Part shown: positions 34,168 to 42,084 of the stretch, piece by piece
Position numbering within the stretch: the stretch's first letter is position 1
Layout of the letters: each line of letters begins with the position of its first letter
Translations under genes and position numbers: made by a program
The notes under the pieces: generated by a model
Database searches by the model: none
The model's input: only the letters and a program-made list of their open reading frames with translations
Told to the model about the DNA's origin: nothing
Assembly: GCA_963706315.1 (NCBI GenBank)
Contig: CAVPMA010000005.1
Span: 186,001-250,000 of the forward strand
DNA length: 64,000 nt
Origin: CALMEC01 sp963706315
GTDB taxonomy: Bacteria; Actinomycetota; Thermoleophilia; Miltoncostaeales; Miltoncostaeaceae
Reading direction: 5' to 3'

Positions 34168-34508
34168 GTGTCCTGCCGGGTCACGGGACCGAAGCGCTCC
34201 AGCAGGCGCTCCACGATCGCGGCCGGATCGCCATCGATCTCGACGAGCTTGCGGGCCCCGCCGGATCCGCGCCTGATGCGCGCGGCGGCCGGCCGCAGTC
34301 CCGCGGCGTCGGCGAGGTACTCGCACAGGGCAGCGTTCGACTGTCCGTCGTGGGGAGCGGCGGCGATCTGGACGCGCAGATGGCCCGCCTGCACCCCGAC
34401 GGCCTTGGTCTGCCGGGAGCGGGGCACGGCCTTCACGACGACGGTGACTCCATTGTCCCGGAGCGAGAGCCACTCGGGCAGCGGCGTGGGCGCGCGACGG
34501 TCAGGCAA
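34164..34508 (-). CDS. DUF167 (YggU-family) protein
   Basis: A 114-residue protein of a widely conserved family of unknown function. The pattern VTVVVKAVPRSRQTKAVG, then LRVQIAAAPHDGQSNAAL and RRGSGGARKLVEI, is the standard YggU/DUF167 core. In many bacteria the gene sits beside yggT, as here. The TTG start at 34508 overlaps the yggT stop by 8 bases. The stop overlaps lspA by 4. Confidence 0.88.
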   Translation of the reverse strand: MPDRRAPTPLPEWLSLRDNGVTVVVKAVPRSRQTKAVGVQAGHLRVQIAAAPHDGQSNAALCEYLADAAGLRPAAARIRRGSGGARKLVEIDGDPAAIVERLLERFGPVTRQDT

Positions 34509-34776
34509 GACCCGAGAGGATCTTGACGACGAACTGGTTGACGATCACCAGGACGATGAGCGCCACGATCGGTGACAGATCGAGCGGCCCGACCGCGGGG
34601 ATGAACCGCCGGAAGAAGTTGAGGTACCAGTTGGTCGTGTCGTGGAGGAACTCAACAATGGCGATGGACCATCGCCGCATCGGGGCGATCGTGATCCACG
34701 ACATCAGGATCCGCACGAGGATGCAGATCGTGTAGACCAGGAACAGCGCGTTGACCCATTGGATGAAGAGGTCCAT
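34501..34776 (-). CDS. YggT-family membrane protein
   Basis: A 91-residue membrane protein with two to three hydrophobic helices. LFLVYTICILVRILMSWI is the first and VALIVLVIVNQFVVKIL the last, with TNWYLNFFRRFIPAVGPLDLSP between them. This is the YGGT family signature. Members lie in division-gene clusters with sepF and yggS in Gram-positive bacteria and cyanobacteria, and are linked to envelope or nucleoid organisation, but the biochemical role is unknown. proC is unusually placed between it and sepF. Confidence 0.9.
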   Translation of the reverse strand: MDLFIQWVNALFLVYTICILVRILMSWITIAPMRRWSIAIVEFLHDTTNWYLNFFRRFIPAVGPLDLSPIVALIVLVIVNQFVVKILSGLA

Positions 34777-34857
34777 CTAGTGCACCGTTCCGGGCGCCGC
34801 GACGCCCCGCGAGGGTTTGCAGCCGCCGAGTTCCATGGGACATCCGGAGCGGCCCAC

Positions 34858-35655
34858 CTACAGCTCGCCCGCCCTGCGGGCCGCCGCGCGGACCGCATCC
34901 GCGACGTGTCCGCGCACGCCTCCCCGCTCCAGCACCGCGATGCCCTCGATGGTCGTGCCGGCCGGCGAGCTCACCCGCTGACGCAGGTCGGCCGGATCGA
35001 CTCCGTCCGCGAGGAGCGCGCCGCTGCCCGCGATGACGGCCTGCACCATCCGCCTGGCCTGCTCACGGGGGAAGCCCACGGCGACGGCGCCGTCCTCGAG
35101 ACCTTCCGCGACGAGCGCGATGAAGCCCGGGCCACTCCCCACGAGGGCGGTCGCCGGCCCGATGAGCGGCTCCGGCAGCTCGACCACCGCCCCGAGCGGC
35201 GCCAGCGCCTCGCCGAGCGCCGAGACGGCCGCCGGGGTCATGTCGCGCGTGGTGAGGGCGATCAGCCCGGCACCGTGACGGACGGCGAGGTTCGGCATCG
35301 TTCGGGCGAGGGGAACGTCCGGCGCGAACGAGCGCAGGCGGTCGAGGTCGAGGCCCGCGACGACCGACATCAGCACCGACCGGGCTCCGAAGCCGGCCGC
35401 CGCGAGGTCTCCGACCGCCACGGCCGCGTCCTTCGGCTTGACGGCGAGGACCACGAGGTCGCAACCGGCGGCGTCCGCCGGGGTGCCGGCTCGCGCCGCG
35501 AGCTCCGCAGCCGCCGACGTCGCGGCAGCGGGCACCGCGTCGACGACCACCATGCCGGCGGCGAGCGCTGGACGCCCGCGGAGGAACCCTGCGGCCATCG
35601 CGCGTCCCATCGCGCCGCATCCGACAAGACCGATGGTCGTGGGCCAATCACTCAT
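34858..35655 (-). CDS. proC: Pyrroline-5-carboxylate reductase
   Basis: Final step of proline synthesis, NAD(P)H-dependent. The Rossmann loop GLVGCGAMGRAMAAG begins at residue 9. LVVLAVKPKDAAVAV, the VARTMPN-like LARTMPNLAVRHGAG and ALVGSGPGFIALVAEGLEDGAVAVG follow. C-terminal VSSPAGTTIEGI is the dimer signature. 265 residues is normal. It sits between yggT and sepF, with gaps of 81 and 86 bases on either side, so it may have its own promoter. Confidence 0.94.
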   Translation of the reverse strand: MSDWPTTIGLVGCGAMGRAMAAGFLRGRPALAAGMVVVDAVPAAATSAAAELAARAGTPADAAGCDLVVLAVKPKDAAVAVGDLAAAGFGARSVLMSVVAGLDLDRLRSFAPDVPLARTMPNLAVRHGAGLIALTTRDMTPAAVSALGEALAPLGAVVELPEPLIGPATALVGSGPGFIALVAEGLEDGAVAVGFPREQARRMVQAVIAGSGALLADGVDPADLRQRVSSPAGTTIEGIAVLERGGVRGHVADAVRAAARRAGEL

Positions 35656-35741
35656 GCCGACATCCTGACAGGACCGCTCACGGCACCGTCGCTCACACGG
35701 CGGGCCAGCGTCCCGCGCCGCGAGATCCGACGGATGCAGGC

Positions 35742-36284
35742 TCAGTACTGGTTGAAGAAACCCTTCTCCAGCAGACGCGCCCGCTCCTCGGCGGACACCT
35801 CGACGTTACGCGGAGTCAGGAGGAACACCTTGTCCGCGACGCGCTGCATGCCGCCGTCGAGCGCATAGGTGAGCCCGCTGGCGAAGTCGATGAGACGCTT
35901 TGCGAGGTCGGTCTCGGCGCTCTGCAGGTTGAGGATGACCGGCACCGTCGCCTTGAACTTGTCGGCGACCTGCTGCGCGTCGTTGAAGCTCTTGGGGACG
36001 ACGAGGTGCACCTGCATCTGCTGCGACCGCGTGTCGACCGCCCGAATCGGCGTCGAACGGGCGCCGGCACCGACCGGCTCGTCGTCGCCGAAGATCTCGT
36101 CGAACTCGTCCCGCCGGCGCGGGCCGAGCCGCCGGACGTTCGGTCGCTCGCGGTAGCTCTGCTCGAGCTCCTCCTGCGCACGTGGGGCCGCCGCCCGGGC
36201 CTCTTGCTCCGGAAAGTCATCCTCGTCGTCGTCGGCCATCCCGAAGTAGACGAGCGTCTTGTGCCACAGGTCCGAGAGCGCCAT
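35742..36284 (-). CDS. sepF: Cell division protein SepF
   Basis: Membrane-associated FtsZ-tethering protein. The N-terminal amphipathic helix (LSDLWHKTLVYFGMAD) should bind membrane. A charged acidic/Arg linker follows, then the conserved SepF domain at about 90–170 (MQVHLVVPKSFNDAQQVADKF and VPVILNLQ, then RLIDFASGLTYAL). 180 residues is typical. Its start codon overlaps the yggS stop by one base (TGATG). FtsZ itself is not in the window. Confidence 0.95.
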   Translation of the reverse strand: MALSDLWHKTLVYFGMADDDEDDFPEQEARAAAPRAQEELEQSYRERPNVRRLGPRRRDEFDEIFGDDEPVGAGARSTPIRAVDTRSQQMQVHLVVPKSFNDAQQVADKFKATVPVILNLQSAETDLAKRLIDFASGLTYALDGGMQRVADKVFLLTPRNVEVSAEERARLLEKGFFNQY

Positions 36285-36979
36285 CAGCTCACCTGGCTCC
36301 GATCGATTATCGAACGTCCAATTCGCACAATGGTGGCACCTTCCTCCGCAGCAACCACGAAATCCTGACTTGTCCCCATTGAGAGGTCCCGAAGATCATG
36401 CCTGCCGACCCACCGCTCCGCCAACCTGTCGTTGAGCGAGCGCAGCTGGGCGAAGTATGGTCGGCTGTGTTCGGGATCGGGATCCGCAGGAGGCAGTGCC
36501 ATGAGGCCTCCGACGACGATCCGCGAAAAACGGCTGATCGACTCGAGAAATGCCTCGATTTGGCCCGGAAAGATACCATATTTGGTCTCTTCTCCCGTCA
36601 GGTTCACTTCGACGAGCACCCGCACCGGGTCGCTCGCCCGGGCGTCGATCTCCTCGGCAAGCCGCTCCGAGTCGACCGAATGGATGAGCCGCGCCGCCTC
36701 GAGCACGCCACGGACCTTGCGGCGCTGGAGATGGCCGATGAAGTCGAAGACGAGCGCGTCGCCCACGACCGCGCGCTTTGCCTCGAGGTCCTGGAGGCGG
36801 TTCTCGCCGATGACCGGCGCTCCGGCCTCCACGAGGGCGGGGGCATCGGCGGCGGCCACGTACTTGCCGGCGAGGACGATCTCGACCTCGCCCGGCCGCC
36901 GGCCGGCGCGCACCGCCCCCGCATCGACCGCGTCGCGGGCCTCCTGGAGGGCGAGACGGAGGCGGCCGGGGTCGATCAT
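36284..36979 (-). CDS. yggS: PLP homeostasis protein, YggS family
   Basis: Single-domain fold-III PLP-binding protein that buffers pyridoxal phosphate; no catalytic activity is established. The cofactor lysine is K39 in VLAGKYV. GENRLQDLEAK, FDFIGHLQRRKV, LVEVNLTGEETKYGI and LSMGTSQDF follow in family order. The usual SVSK and H-G-H-x-Q positions read slightly differently (LAGK; IGHLQ is kept). 231 residues. The ATG overlaps the pgeF stop by 4 bases, and the stop overlaps sepF by one. Confidence 0.93.
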   Translation of the reverse strand: MIDPGRLRLALQEARDAVDAGAVRAGRRPGEVEIVLAGKYVAAADAPALVEAGAPVIGENRLQDLEAKRAVVGDALVFDFIGHLQRRKVRGVLEAARLIHSVDSERLAEEIDARASDPVRVLVEVNLTGEETKYGIFPGQIEAFLESISRFSRIVVGGLMALPPADPDPEHSRPYFAQLRSLNDRLAERWVGRHDLRDLSMGTSQDFVVAAEEGATIVRIGRSIIDRSQVS

Positions 36980-37728
36980 GCGACCTCGATGGCGATGACG
37001 CCGCCGTGCCGGCCGGTTCGCGCCCCGTCACGCCGGTACGAGAAGAAGCGCGTCGGGTCGCACGAGGTGCAGGCTCCGGCCGAGGTGATGGCAGGCTCGG
37101 GGATGCCCGCGTTCCTGAGCTCGATCCGGGCGGCAAGCGCCAGGTCGACGGCGTCGCCGTCGACCGTCTCGTCGCCAAAACGGGCGGCGAATGTGGCGCG
37201 GAGCTCGGCGTCGACCGGGTAGCAGCAGGGTCCGACGCCCGGACCGATGGCCGCGGCGGTCGCAGCCGGGTCGCCGAGCGCGGCCACCGCGTTCGCAAGC
37301 ACACCGCCCACCAACCCCCGCCAGCCGGCGTGCGCCGCCGCGACCCGTGGGGCATCGGTGCGCCACAGGAGCACCGGCAGGCAGTCCGCGCCGAGGACCA
37401 CGAGCGCGATCCCGGGTCGTTCGGTCACCAGGGCGTCGCCCTCGGGCCAGCCCGACAGGGCCCCCGTGAAGCGCCCGGGCCGGGTGGGCGCGGCGATCGT
37501 GCGCACGCCGGCGCCGTGGACCTGGAAACCGAGGGTGGCCCGCTCGGGGTCGAGCCGGAGCGCGGCCATGAGCCGCCGACGGTTCTCGCGCACCGCGGCG
37601 GGATCGTCGCCCGTGGTCGATCCGAGGTTGAGGCCGGCCCAGTGGCCACAGCTGACGCCGCCCGCTCTCGTCGTGAAGCAGGCGACGACGCGCCGCCCGG
37701 CGTTCACAGTGAGCAGATCCAGGCTCAC
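36976..37728 (-). CDS. pgeF: PgeF/YfiH-type purine nucleoside phosphorylase or peptidoglycan-editing factor (multicopper laccase-like fold)
   Basis: A 250-residue protein of the DUF152/YfiH family, variously shown as a peptidoglycan-editing factor and a purine-nucleoside-processing enzyme. Zinc-site residues are visible in FQVHGAG, in ADCLPVLL and in AAHAGWRGLVGG; GPCCYPVD follows. FTTRAGGVS near the N-terminus is another hallmark. The GTG at 37728 overlaps the cca-like stop by 4 bases. It lies in the usual pgeF–yggS–sepF order of division clusters. Confidence 0.92.
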   Translation of the reverse strand: MSLDLLTVNAGRRVVACFTTRAGGVSCGHWAGLNLGSTTGDDPAAVRENRRRLMAALRLDPERATLGFQVHGAGVRTIAAPTRPGRFTGALSGWPEGDALVTERPGIALVVLGADCLPVLLWRTDAPRVAAAHAGWRGLVGGVLANAVAALGDPAATAAAIGPGVGPCCYPVDAELRATFAARFGDETVDGDAVDLALAARIELRNAGIPEPAITSAGACTSCDPTRFFSYRRDGARTGRHGGVIAIEVA

Positions 37729-38891
37729 GAGCGCACCGCGGCCTGCAGGGCAAGGTCGAGTTGGGCGGCGCGGTCCGGCCCGACGCGGCCGTCGAGCCGG
37801 GCCGCTCGCACCGCGGCAAGCGCCCGGCCGATCGCCGGGCCGGGCCGGATGCCGACGGCCACGAGGTCCTCGCCCGAGATCGCAAGGCGCATTCCCCGGA
37901 CCGTCGCCCACCAGTCGGCGATGCGCCCCTCGCCGAGCGCGCACGCGACGACCACGCTCGCGGGCTTCGCGCGGTTCAGCACCTCGTCGAGGCCCGAGGC
38001 GGAGGTGACCGAGCCGAGCCGGCGCCGGAGCTCGCCTCCCTGCGCCGCGGCAGCGGCGACGCCTCGCGCCCAGCCGTCGACGGCGACGTGGGGAAGGTGC
38101 TCAGGCGCGATCGCCAGGCCCATGCGGACCGCCCAGGGCTCCAGCGCGGGAGCACCGGGGAGCGCGAGGGCGGCGTCGATAGCGGCGAACTGCTGCTGGC
38201 GATCGCCCGCGTCCCCGGCGACCCAGGGCACCCCGATCTCGGCCGCCAGTGCGATCGCCGCAGCGGCCCGGCCCTCCTTGAGCAGCCGCCGCAACTCCTC
38301 GCCCACTCGCGCCGAGCGGAGATCGACGCCCGGTGACGCCGCCATGGCGCCGCCGAACGTCGCCGGGTCGAGCGTGAAGCCCAGACGGGCCGCGTAGCGC
38401 ACGGCGCGCAGTACCCGCGTCGGATCCTCGACGAACGCGTCGTGGCGAAGGGCACGCACGACGCCCTCCGCGAGGTCCCGCCGCCCGTCATGCGGGTCGA
38501 CGAGAGTCCCGGACTCGGGTCCGTTCAGCCGGTAAGCGATGGCGTTGATGGTGAAGTCCCGGCGGGCGAGGTCGTCGAGCAGGGTGCCAGGCTCGACCAC
38601 CGGGAGGCTGCCCGGCTGGGGGTAGCGCTCCCGGCGGGCACGCACGATGTCGATCCAGTTGTCGTGCGGCAGCTCCAGGTACGCGGTGCCGAACCGTTCA
38701 TGCGTGACGGCCCGGACGTTGAGCTCGTGCCCGAGGCGCTCGGCGAGCACGAGCGCGTCGCCCTCGGCGACGAGATCGATGTCCTCGGTGTCGGCGACGC
38801 CGAGCAGGGCGTCGCGGACCGCCCCGCCGACGAGGCTGACCGGCACGTCGAGATGGGGGATCGCCCGGAGGAGCATCGGATGCGCTTGCAC
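37725..38891 (-). CDS. tRNA CCA nucleotidyltransferase / poly(A) polymerase family
   Basis: Class II nucleotidyltransferase that adds CCA to tRNA 3' ends or adds poly(A). Active-site elements are GGAVRD (22–27) and the carboxylates D37 and D39 in EDIDLV. LARRDFTINAIAYR and DPTRVLRAVRYAARLGF complete the head and neck. At 388 residues it is shorter than E. coli Cca and has no HD domain. Since the tRNA-Pro here lacks encoded CCA, CCA addition is the natural role. It is the first gene of the long minus-strand array and is divergent from a small plus-strand gene. Confidence 0.88.
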   Translation of the reverse strand: MQAHPMLLRAIPHLDVPVSLVGGAVRDALLGVADTEDIDLVAEGDALVLAERLGHELNVRAVTHERFGTAYLELPHDNWIDIVRARRERYPQPGSLPVVEPGTLLDDLARRDFTINAIAYRLNGPESGTLVDPHDGRRDLAEGVVRALRHDAFVEDPTRVLRAVRYAARLGFTLDPATFGGAMAASPGVDLRSARVGEELRRLLKEGRAAAAIALAAEIGVPWVAGDAGDRQQQFAAIDAALALPGAPALEPWAVRMGLAIAPEHLPHVAVDGWARGVAAAAAQGGELRRRLGSVTSASGLDEVLNRAKPASVVVACALGEGRIADWWATVRGMRLAISGEDLVAVGIRPGPAIGRALAAVRAARLDGRVGPDRAAQLDLALQAAVRS

Positions 38892-38921
38892 CGCGGCCGC
38901 GACCCGCGCAGAATCGTCGGC

Positions 38922-39176
38922 GTGTCCTATGACCCACTCTCCGACAAGCTGCGCGAGGCCGCACCGGTGGCGATGCCCGAGCTCCTCGAGCTGTTCGCGT
39001 CGTTCGAGGGCCTGACGCTCGCCGAGCTCCAGGCGGAGTTCGCCGCGTGCGAGCAGCGGTTCCGGGACTGGGTGGAAGACCCTGCGAACGCGGGACGGCC
39101 CATCAGCGAGTCCCCCGACTACCTGGATCGCATCGCGCTTGACAGCCTGATCGAGCGGCGCATGTGGTGGGAGTGA
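38922..39176 (+). CDS. Small protein of unknown function (84 residues)
   Basis: Soluble acidic helical protein from GTG 38922. It has ELLELFASFEGLTLAELQ and a C-terminal half with RFRDWVED and PDYLDRIALDSLIERRMWW. Codon use is typical of the region. It is divergent from the cca-like gene (30-base gap) and convergent with ridA (9-base gap). No family was recognised. The Shine-Dalgarno sequence is weak, so the start is approximate. Confidence 0.6.
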   Translation: MSYDPLSDKLREAAPVAMPELLELFASFEGLTLAELQAEFAACEQRFRDWVEDPANAGRPISESPDYLDRIALDSLIERRMWWE

Positions 39177-39185
39177 CGGGGCGGG

Positions 39186-39587
39186 CTACGACGCGCTGTC
39201 CGGGATCACGGCGATCGCGTCGATCTCGACCCGCGCGCCGAGCGGCAGCGCGGCGACCCCGATCGTCGCGCGCGCGGGCGCGTGGCCGGCGAACGCCTGG
39301 GCGTAGACCTCGTTCATCGCCCCGAAGTCGTCGAAGTCCTTGAGGTAGACGGTCGTCTTGACGACCTGGTCGAGCGCGGCGCCAGCTGCGGCGAGAATCG
39401 CCGCGACGTTGCGGAGCGCGAGGGCCGTCTGCAGCCTGATGTCGTCGTCGACCAGCTCTCCGGTGGTGGGGTCGACGGGCACCTGTCCCGACACGTAGAC
39501 GACCTCCCCCGGCCGGGCCGTGACGGCCTGGCTGTAGGGGGCGCCGGCGACGGGGGCGGGAGCTTTTCCGGTGCGGATGCTTCGCAT
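39186..39587 (-). CDS. ridA: RidA-family reactive enamine/imine deaminase
   Basis: Hydrolyses reactive enamine/imine intermediates such as 2-aminoacrylate. The 133-residue product from the ATG at 39587 has PVAGAPYSQAV, VYVSGQVPVDPTTGELV, the LRNVAAILAAAGAALDQVVKTTVYLKD helix-strand and the catalytic Arg in ARATIGVAALPLGA. The longer open frame upstream adds residues that do not fit the family. It lies 375 bases downstream of the his operon, across a gene-free gap. Confidence 0.92.
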   Translation of the reverse strand: MRSIRTGKAPAPVAGAPYSQAVTARPGEVVYVSGQVPVDPTTGELVDDDIRLQTALALRNVAAILAAAGAALDQVVKTTVYLKDFDDFGAMNEVYAQAFAGHAPARATIGVAALPLGARVEIDAIAVIPDSAS

Positions 39588-39962
39588 GTGGTGACGATAC
39601 TGCGCGACCCAGACGACCGGGGCCGACACGTCGATGAACCGGCGCCGCCCGCCGGCGTCGTTTGACGGCTTTGGTGCCACCTCGTGACGAGACCGCTTCC
39701 CACCGCGGCCTGGGCGGGAGGGCGACGATCACCGCGCTCGTTCCCAGAAGCCCAAAGGGGTTCATGAGGAAGACGCGAATCGGACTCGTTGCGGGCGCCC
39801 GTCGGCGTCGCGGCAACGGCTGTCGCGATCGCCGGGCCGGCGTAAGCTTCGAGTTAGGGTGCCGCATCGGGTCCTCCGAGCGAAAGTGGGCTTCGAGAAC
39901 TCACGGCCTCTCGGAGACCCGACCAGCCCGTCAGCCGTTCGGAACGTCTCAAGGCACGTCAG
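39588..39962. other. Gene-free 375-base gap between ridA and hisF
   Basis: No supportable gene. It contains a strong extended hairpin (39867–39922). It also has a short plus-strand stretch from ATG 39764, preceded by AAGGGG, that looks like a signal peptide interrupted by a one-base frameshift (MRKTRIGLVAG, then VGVAATAVAIAGPA in the next frame, stop at 39845). Base composition is less coding-like than the flanks. Confidence 0.5.
39867..39922. ncRNA. Extended hairpin, candidate structured RNA or transcription terminator
   Basis: TCGGGTCCTCCGAG (39867–39880) pairs with CTCGGAGACCCGA (39910–39922) over 13 bases with one bulged C. Across a 5/5 internal loop, GTGGG pairs with CTCAC around a 9-base loop. 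No T-run follows on either strand, so it is not a standard intrinsic terminator. It starts 41 bases after the hisF stop on the minus strand. Confidence 0.4.
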
Positions 39963-40718
39963 CTAGAGCCGGACGGGCACCCCGGCGCCGGCCATCGCGC
40001 GCTTGACCTGGGCGATGGAGTACACGCCGTCGTGAAAGACCGAGGCGGCGAGCACCGCGTCGGCGTGACCCGCGGTGACGGCCGCCGCGAAGTGCTCGAG
40101 CGTGCCCGCACCCCCCGACGCGATCACCGGCACCCGCACCTCACGGTCGATTGCGGCGAGCAGGTCGGTGTCGAAGCCGTCCTTCGTGCCGTCGCGGTCC
40201 ATGCTCGTGACCAGGAGCTCCCCCGCGCCCCGCTCGGCGACCTCGCGCGCCCAGGCGACGGCCTCGATCCCGGTCGGCAGTCGCCCTCCGTTGAGGAACA
40301 CCTCCCACCCCGAGCCGTCCTCGCGCCGCTTGGCGTCGATCGCCACCACGATGCACTGCGACCCGAACCGGTTCGCGCAGCGCGCGATCAGCTCGGGGTC
40401 GCGAACCGCCGCGGAGTTGATCGACACCTTGTCGGCGCCCGCGGCGAGCACGTCGCGGACGTCCTCCTCCGAGCGGATCCCGCCGCCGATGGTGAACGGG
40501 ATGAAGACCTCTTCGGCCGTGTGGCGGGCAAGCTCGATGATCGTGTCGCGCTCCTCGTGGCTCGCCGTGATGTCGAGGAACACGATCTCGTCGGCGCCTT
40601 CGGCGTCGTAGCGGGCGGCAAGCTCCACGGGGTCACCCGCGTCGCGGAGACCGACGAAGTTCACGCCCTTCACCACCCGCCCGTGATCGACGTCCAGGCA
40701 GGGCACCACCCTGATCAC
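39963..40718 (-). CDS. hisF: Imidazole glycerol phosphate synthase cyclase subunit
   Basis: Cyclase half of the HisF–HisH enzyme that forms the imidazole ring and AICAR. Half-barrel repeats are visible: IRVVPCLDVDHGRVVKG with catalytic Asp D11, and LLVTSMDRDGTKDGFD with the second catalytic Asp. FTIGGGIRSEED and PVIASGGAG are the phosphate-binding loops. 251 residues is normal. The GTG at 40718 overlaps the hisA stop by 4 bases. Last gene of the his operon here. Confidence 0.97.
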   Translation of the reverse strand: MIRVVPCLDVDHGRVVKGVNFVGLRDAGDPVELAARYDAEGADEIVFLDITASHEERDTIIELARHTAEEVFIPFTIGGGIRSEEDVRDVLAAGADKVSINSAAVRDPELIARCANRFGSQCIVVAIDAKRREDGSGWEVFLNGGRLPTGIEAVAWAREVAERGAGELLVTSMDRDGTKDGFDTDLLAAIDREVRVPVIASGGAGTLEHFAAAVTAGHADAVLAASVFHDGVYSIAQVKRAMAGAGVPVRL

Positions 40719-41455
40719 GCGGCCGCTCCCCCCAGGACCTCGAGCGCCTCGGCGACGGTGAACCGCCCCTCGTAGAGCGCCCGGCCGACGATGACGCCGG
40801 ACAGGTTCGGCAGGCCGAGGTTGCGCAGCGCGACCAGATCCTCGAGCGACGAGATCCCGCCCGATGCGACCAGTCGCAGTGGGGGCGCCACCTCGCTGAG
40901 GCGCCGGAGCGCGTTGAGGTTCGGCCCGTTGAGCGTGCCGTCGCGGATGATGTCCGTGTAGATCAGTCGCCGGACGCCGGTGCTCACCAGCTCGGCCGCG
41001 ACATCGGTCGCGTCCCGGTCGGTGACCTTCGTCCAGCCGTGGGTCGCGACCTTGCCCTCCCTGGCGTCGATCGCGACGGCGAGGCGGTCTTCGAGGCGGC
41101 GCACCGCCCATTCGAGGAGCTCGCGGTCCTGCAGCGCGACCGTCCCGAGCACGACGCGTCGCACGCCGGTCGCGATCGCCGTCTCGATCGCCGCGCGCGT
41201 TCGAAGCCCCCCTCCCAGCTGCACCTCGCCGGGGAACCGGTTGGCGATCTCGGCGACGAGCGGCGCCTGGGCGGGCTCGCCCTCGCGCGCGCCGTCGAGG
41301 TCGACGACGTGAAGCGCCGTGGCGCCGTCGTCCGCGAAGAGCTGGGCCTGGGACACCGGGTCCTCATTGAACGTCGTCGACGCCGCGAAGTCGCCCTGCA
41401 CGAGCCGGACCGCGAGTCCGGCCTGCAGGTCGATGGCGGGATAGAGGGTGATCAC
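40715..41455 (-). CDS. hisA: ProFAR isomerase
   Basis: Isomerises ProFAR to PRFAR in histidine synthesis. A (beta-alpha)8 barrel with the catalytic Asp in LYPAIDLQAGLAVRL (residue 9) and a second Asp in IYTDIIRDGTLNGPN. QLGGGLRT and VASGGISS are the phosphate loops. 246 residues. In some actinobacteria the homologue PriA also serves tryptophan synthesis, which cannot be ruled out from sequence. The GTG start overlaps hisH by 4 bases. Confidence 0.95.
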   Translation of the reverse strand: MITLYPAIDLQAGLAVRLVQGDFAASTTFNEDPVSQAQLFADDGATALHVVDLDGAREGEPAQAPLVAEIANRFPGEVQLGGGLRTRAAIETAIATGVRRVVLGTVALQDRELLEWAVRRLEDRLAVAIDAREGKVATHGWTKVTDRDATDVAAELVSTGVRRLIYTDIIRDGTLNGPNLNALRRLSEVAPPLRLVASGGISSLEDLVALRNLGLPNLSGVIVGRALYEGRFTVAEALEVLGGAAA

Positions 41456-42084
41456 GCCGCGGCCGCCGCACCCACGTAGCTCATCCACCGGCCGAGCAGG
41501 GCGAGGCCGGCGCGGCTCGACTTCTCGGGGTGGAACTGAAAGCCCATCACGTTGCCCTCGCCCGCCACCGCGCAGAACGGCCCGCCATGGTCGGCGGCGC
41601 CCCAGCAGGATGACCGCTCGGCCGGCTCGACGGCGTAGCTGTGAAGGAAGTAGTAGGTGGACGGGTCGCCGGGGTCGGTCGGCGCGAGCGGGCAGCGCTC
41701 GGACCACTTGACCGTCGCCCACCCGATGTGCGGCACCTTGGCCGTGGTGTCCAGCCGCCGGACCGTGCCGGACAGCAGGCCGAGTCCCGCCGTTCCGGGC
41801 GCCTCCTCGCTCGCGTCGAAGAGCACCTGCAAGCCGATGCAGATCCCGAGGACGGGCAGCCCGCGGCCGGCGGCGTCGAGCACCACCTGGTTGAGGCCGG
41901 AGGAGCGGAGCCGGGCCATCGCCTCGCTGAAGTGCCCGTCGCCCGGGAGGACGACCGCGTCGGTGGCTCCGACCTGGTCGGGACTCCCGGTGATGGTCAC
42001 CGAGGCGCCGAGACGCTCGAGCGCCTTCGCGGCGCTCCGCAGGTTGCTCATCTCGTAGTCGAGCACGGCGACCCGCAGGCTCAT
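41452..42084 (-). CDS. hisH: Imidazole glycerol phosphate synthase glutaminase subunit
   Basis: Class I glutamine amidotransferase that delivers ammonia to HisF. The nucleophile is C82 in GICIGLQVLF, and the dyad is H185 and E187 in FQFHPEKSS. The N-terminus VAVLDYEMSNLRSAAKALE is typical. 210 residues. The ATG at 42084 overlaps the hisB stop by 4 bases, and the large upstream open frame is read-through of the hisB shadow. Confidence 0.97.
   Translation of the reverse strand: MSLRVAVLDYEMSNLRSAAKALERLGASVTITGSPDQVGATDAVVLPGDGHFSEAMARLRSSGLNQVVLDAAGRGLPVLGICIGLQVLFDASEEAPGTAGLGLLSGTVRRLDTTAKVPHIGWATVKWSERCPLAPTDPGDPSTYYFLHSYAVEPAERSSCWGAADHGGPFCAVAGEGNVMGFQFHPEKSSRAGLALLGRWMSYVGAAAAA

Noticed and set aside
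39662..40006. Plus-strand frame of 114 codons across the gap and the end of hisF
   Set aside because: Arg-rich low-quality translation, overlaps the hisF gene and changes character at the frameshifted signal-like segment.
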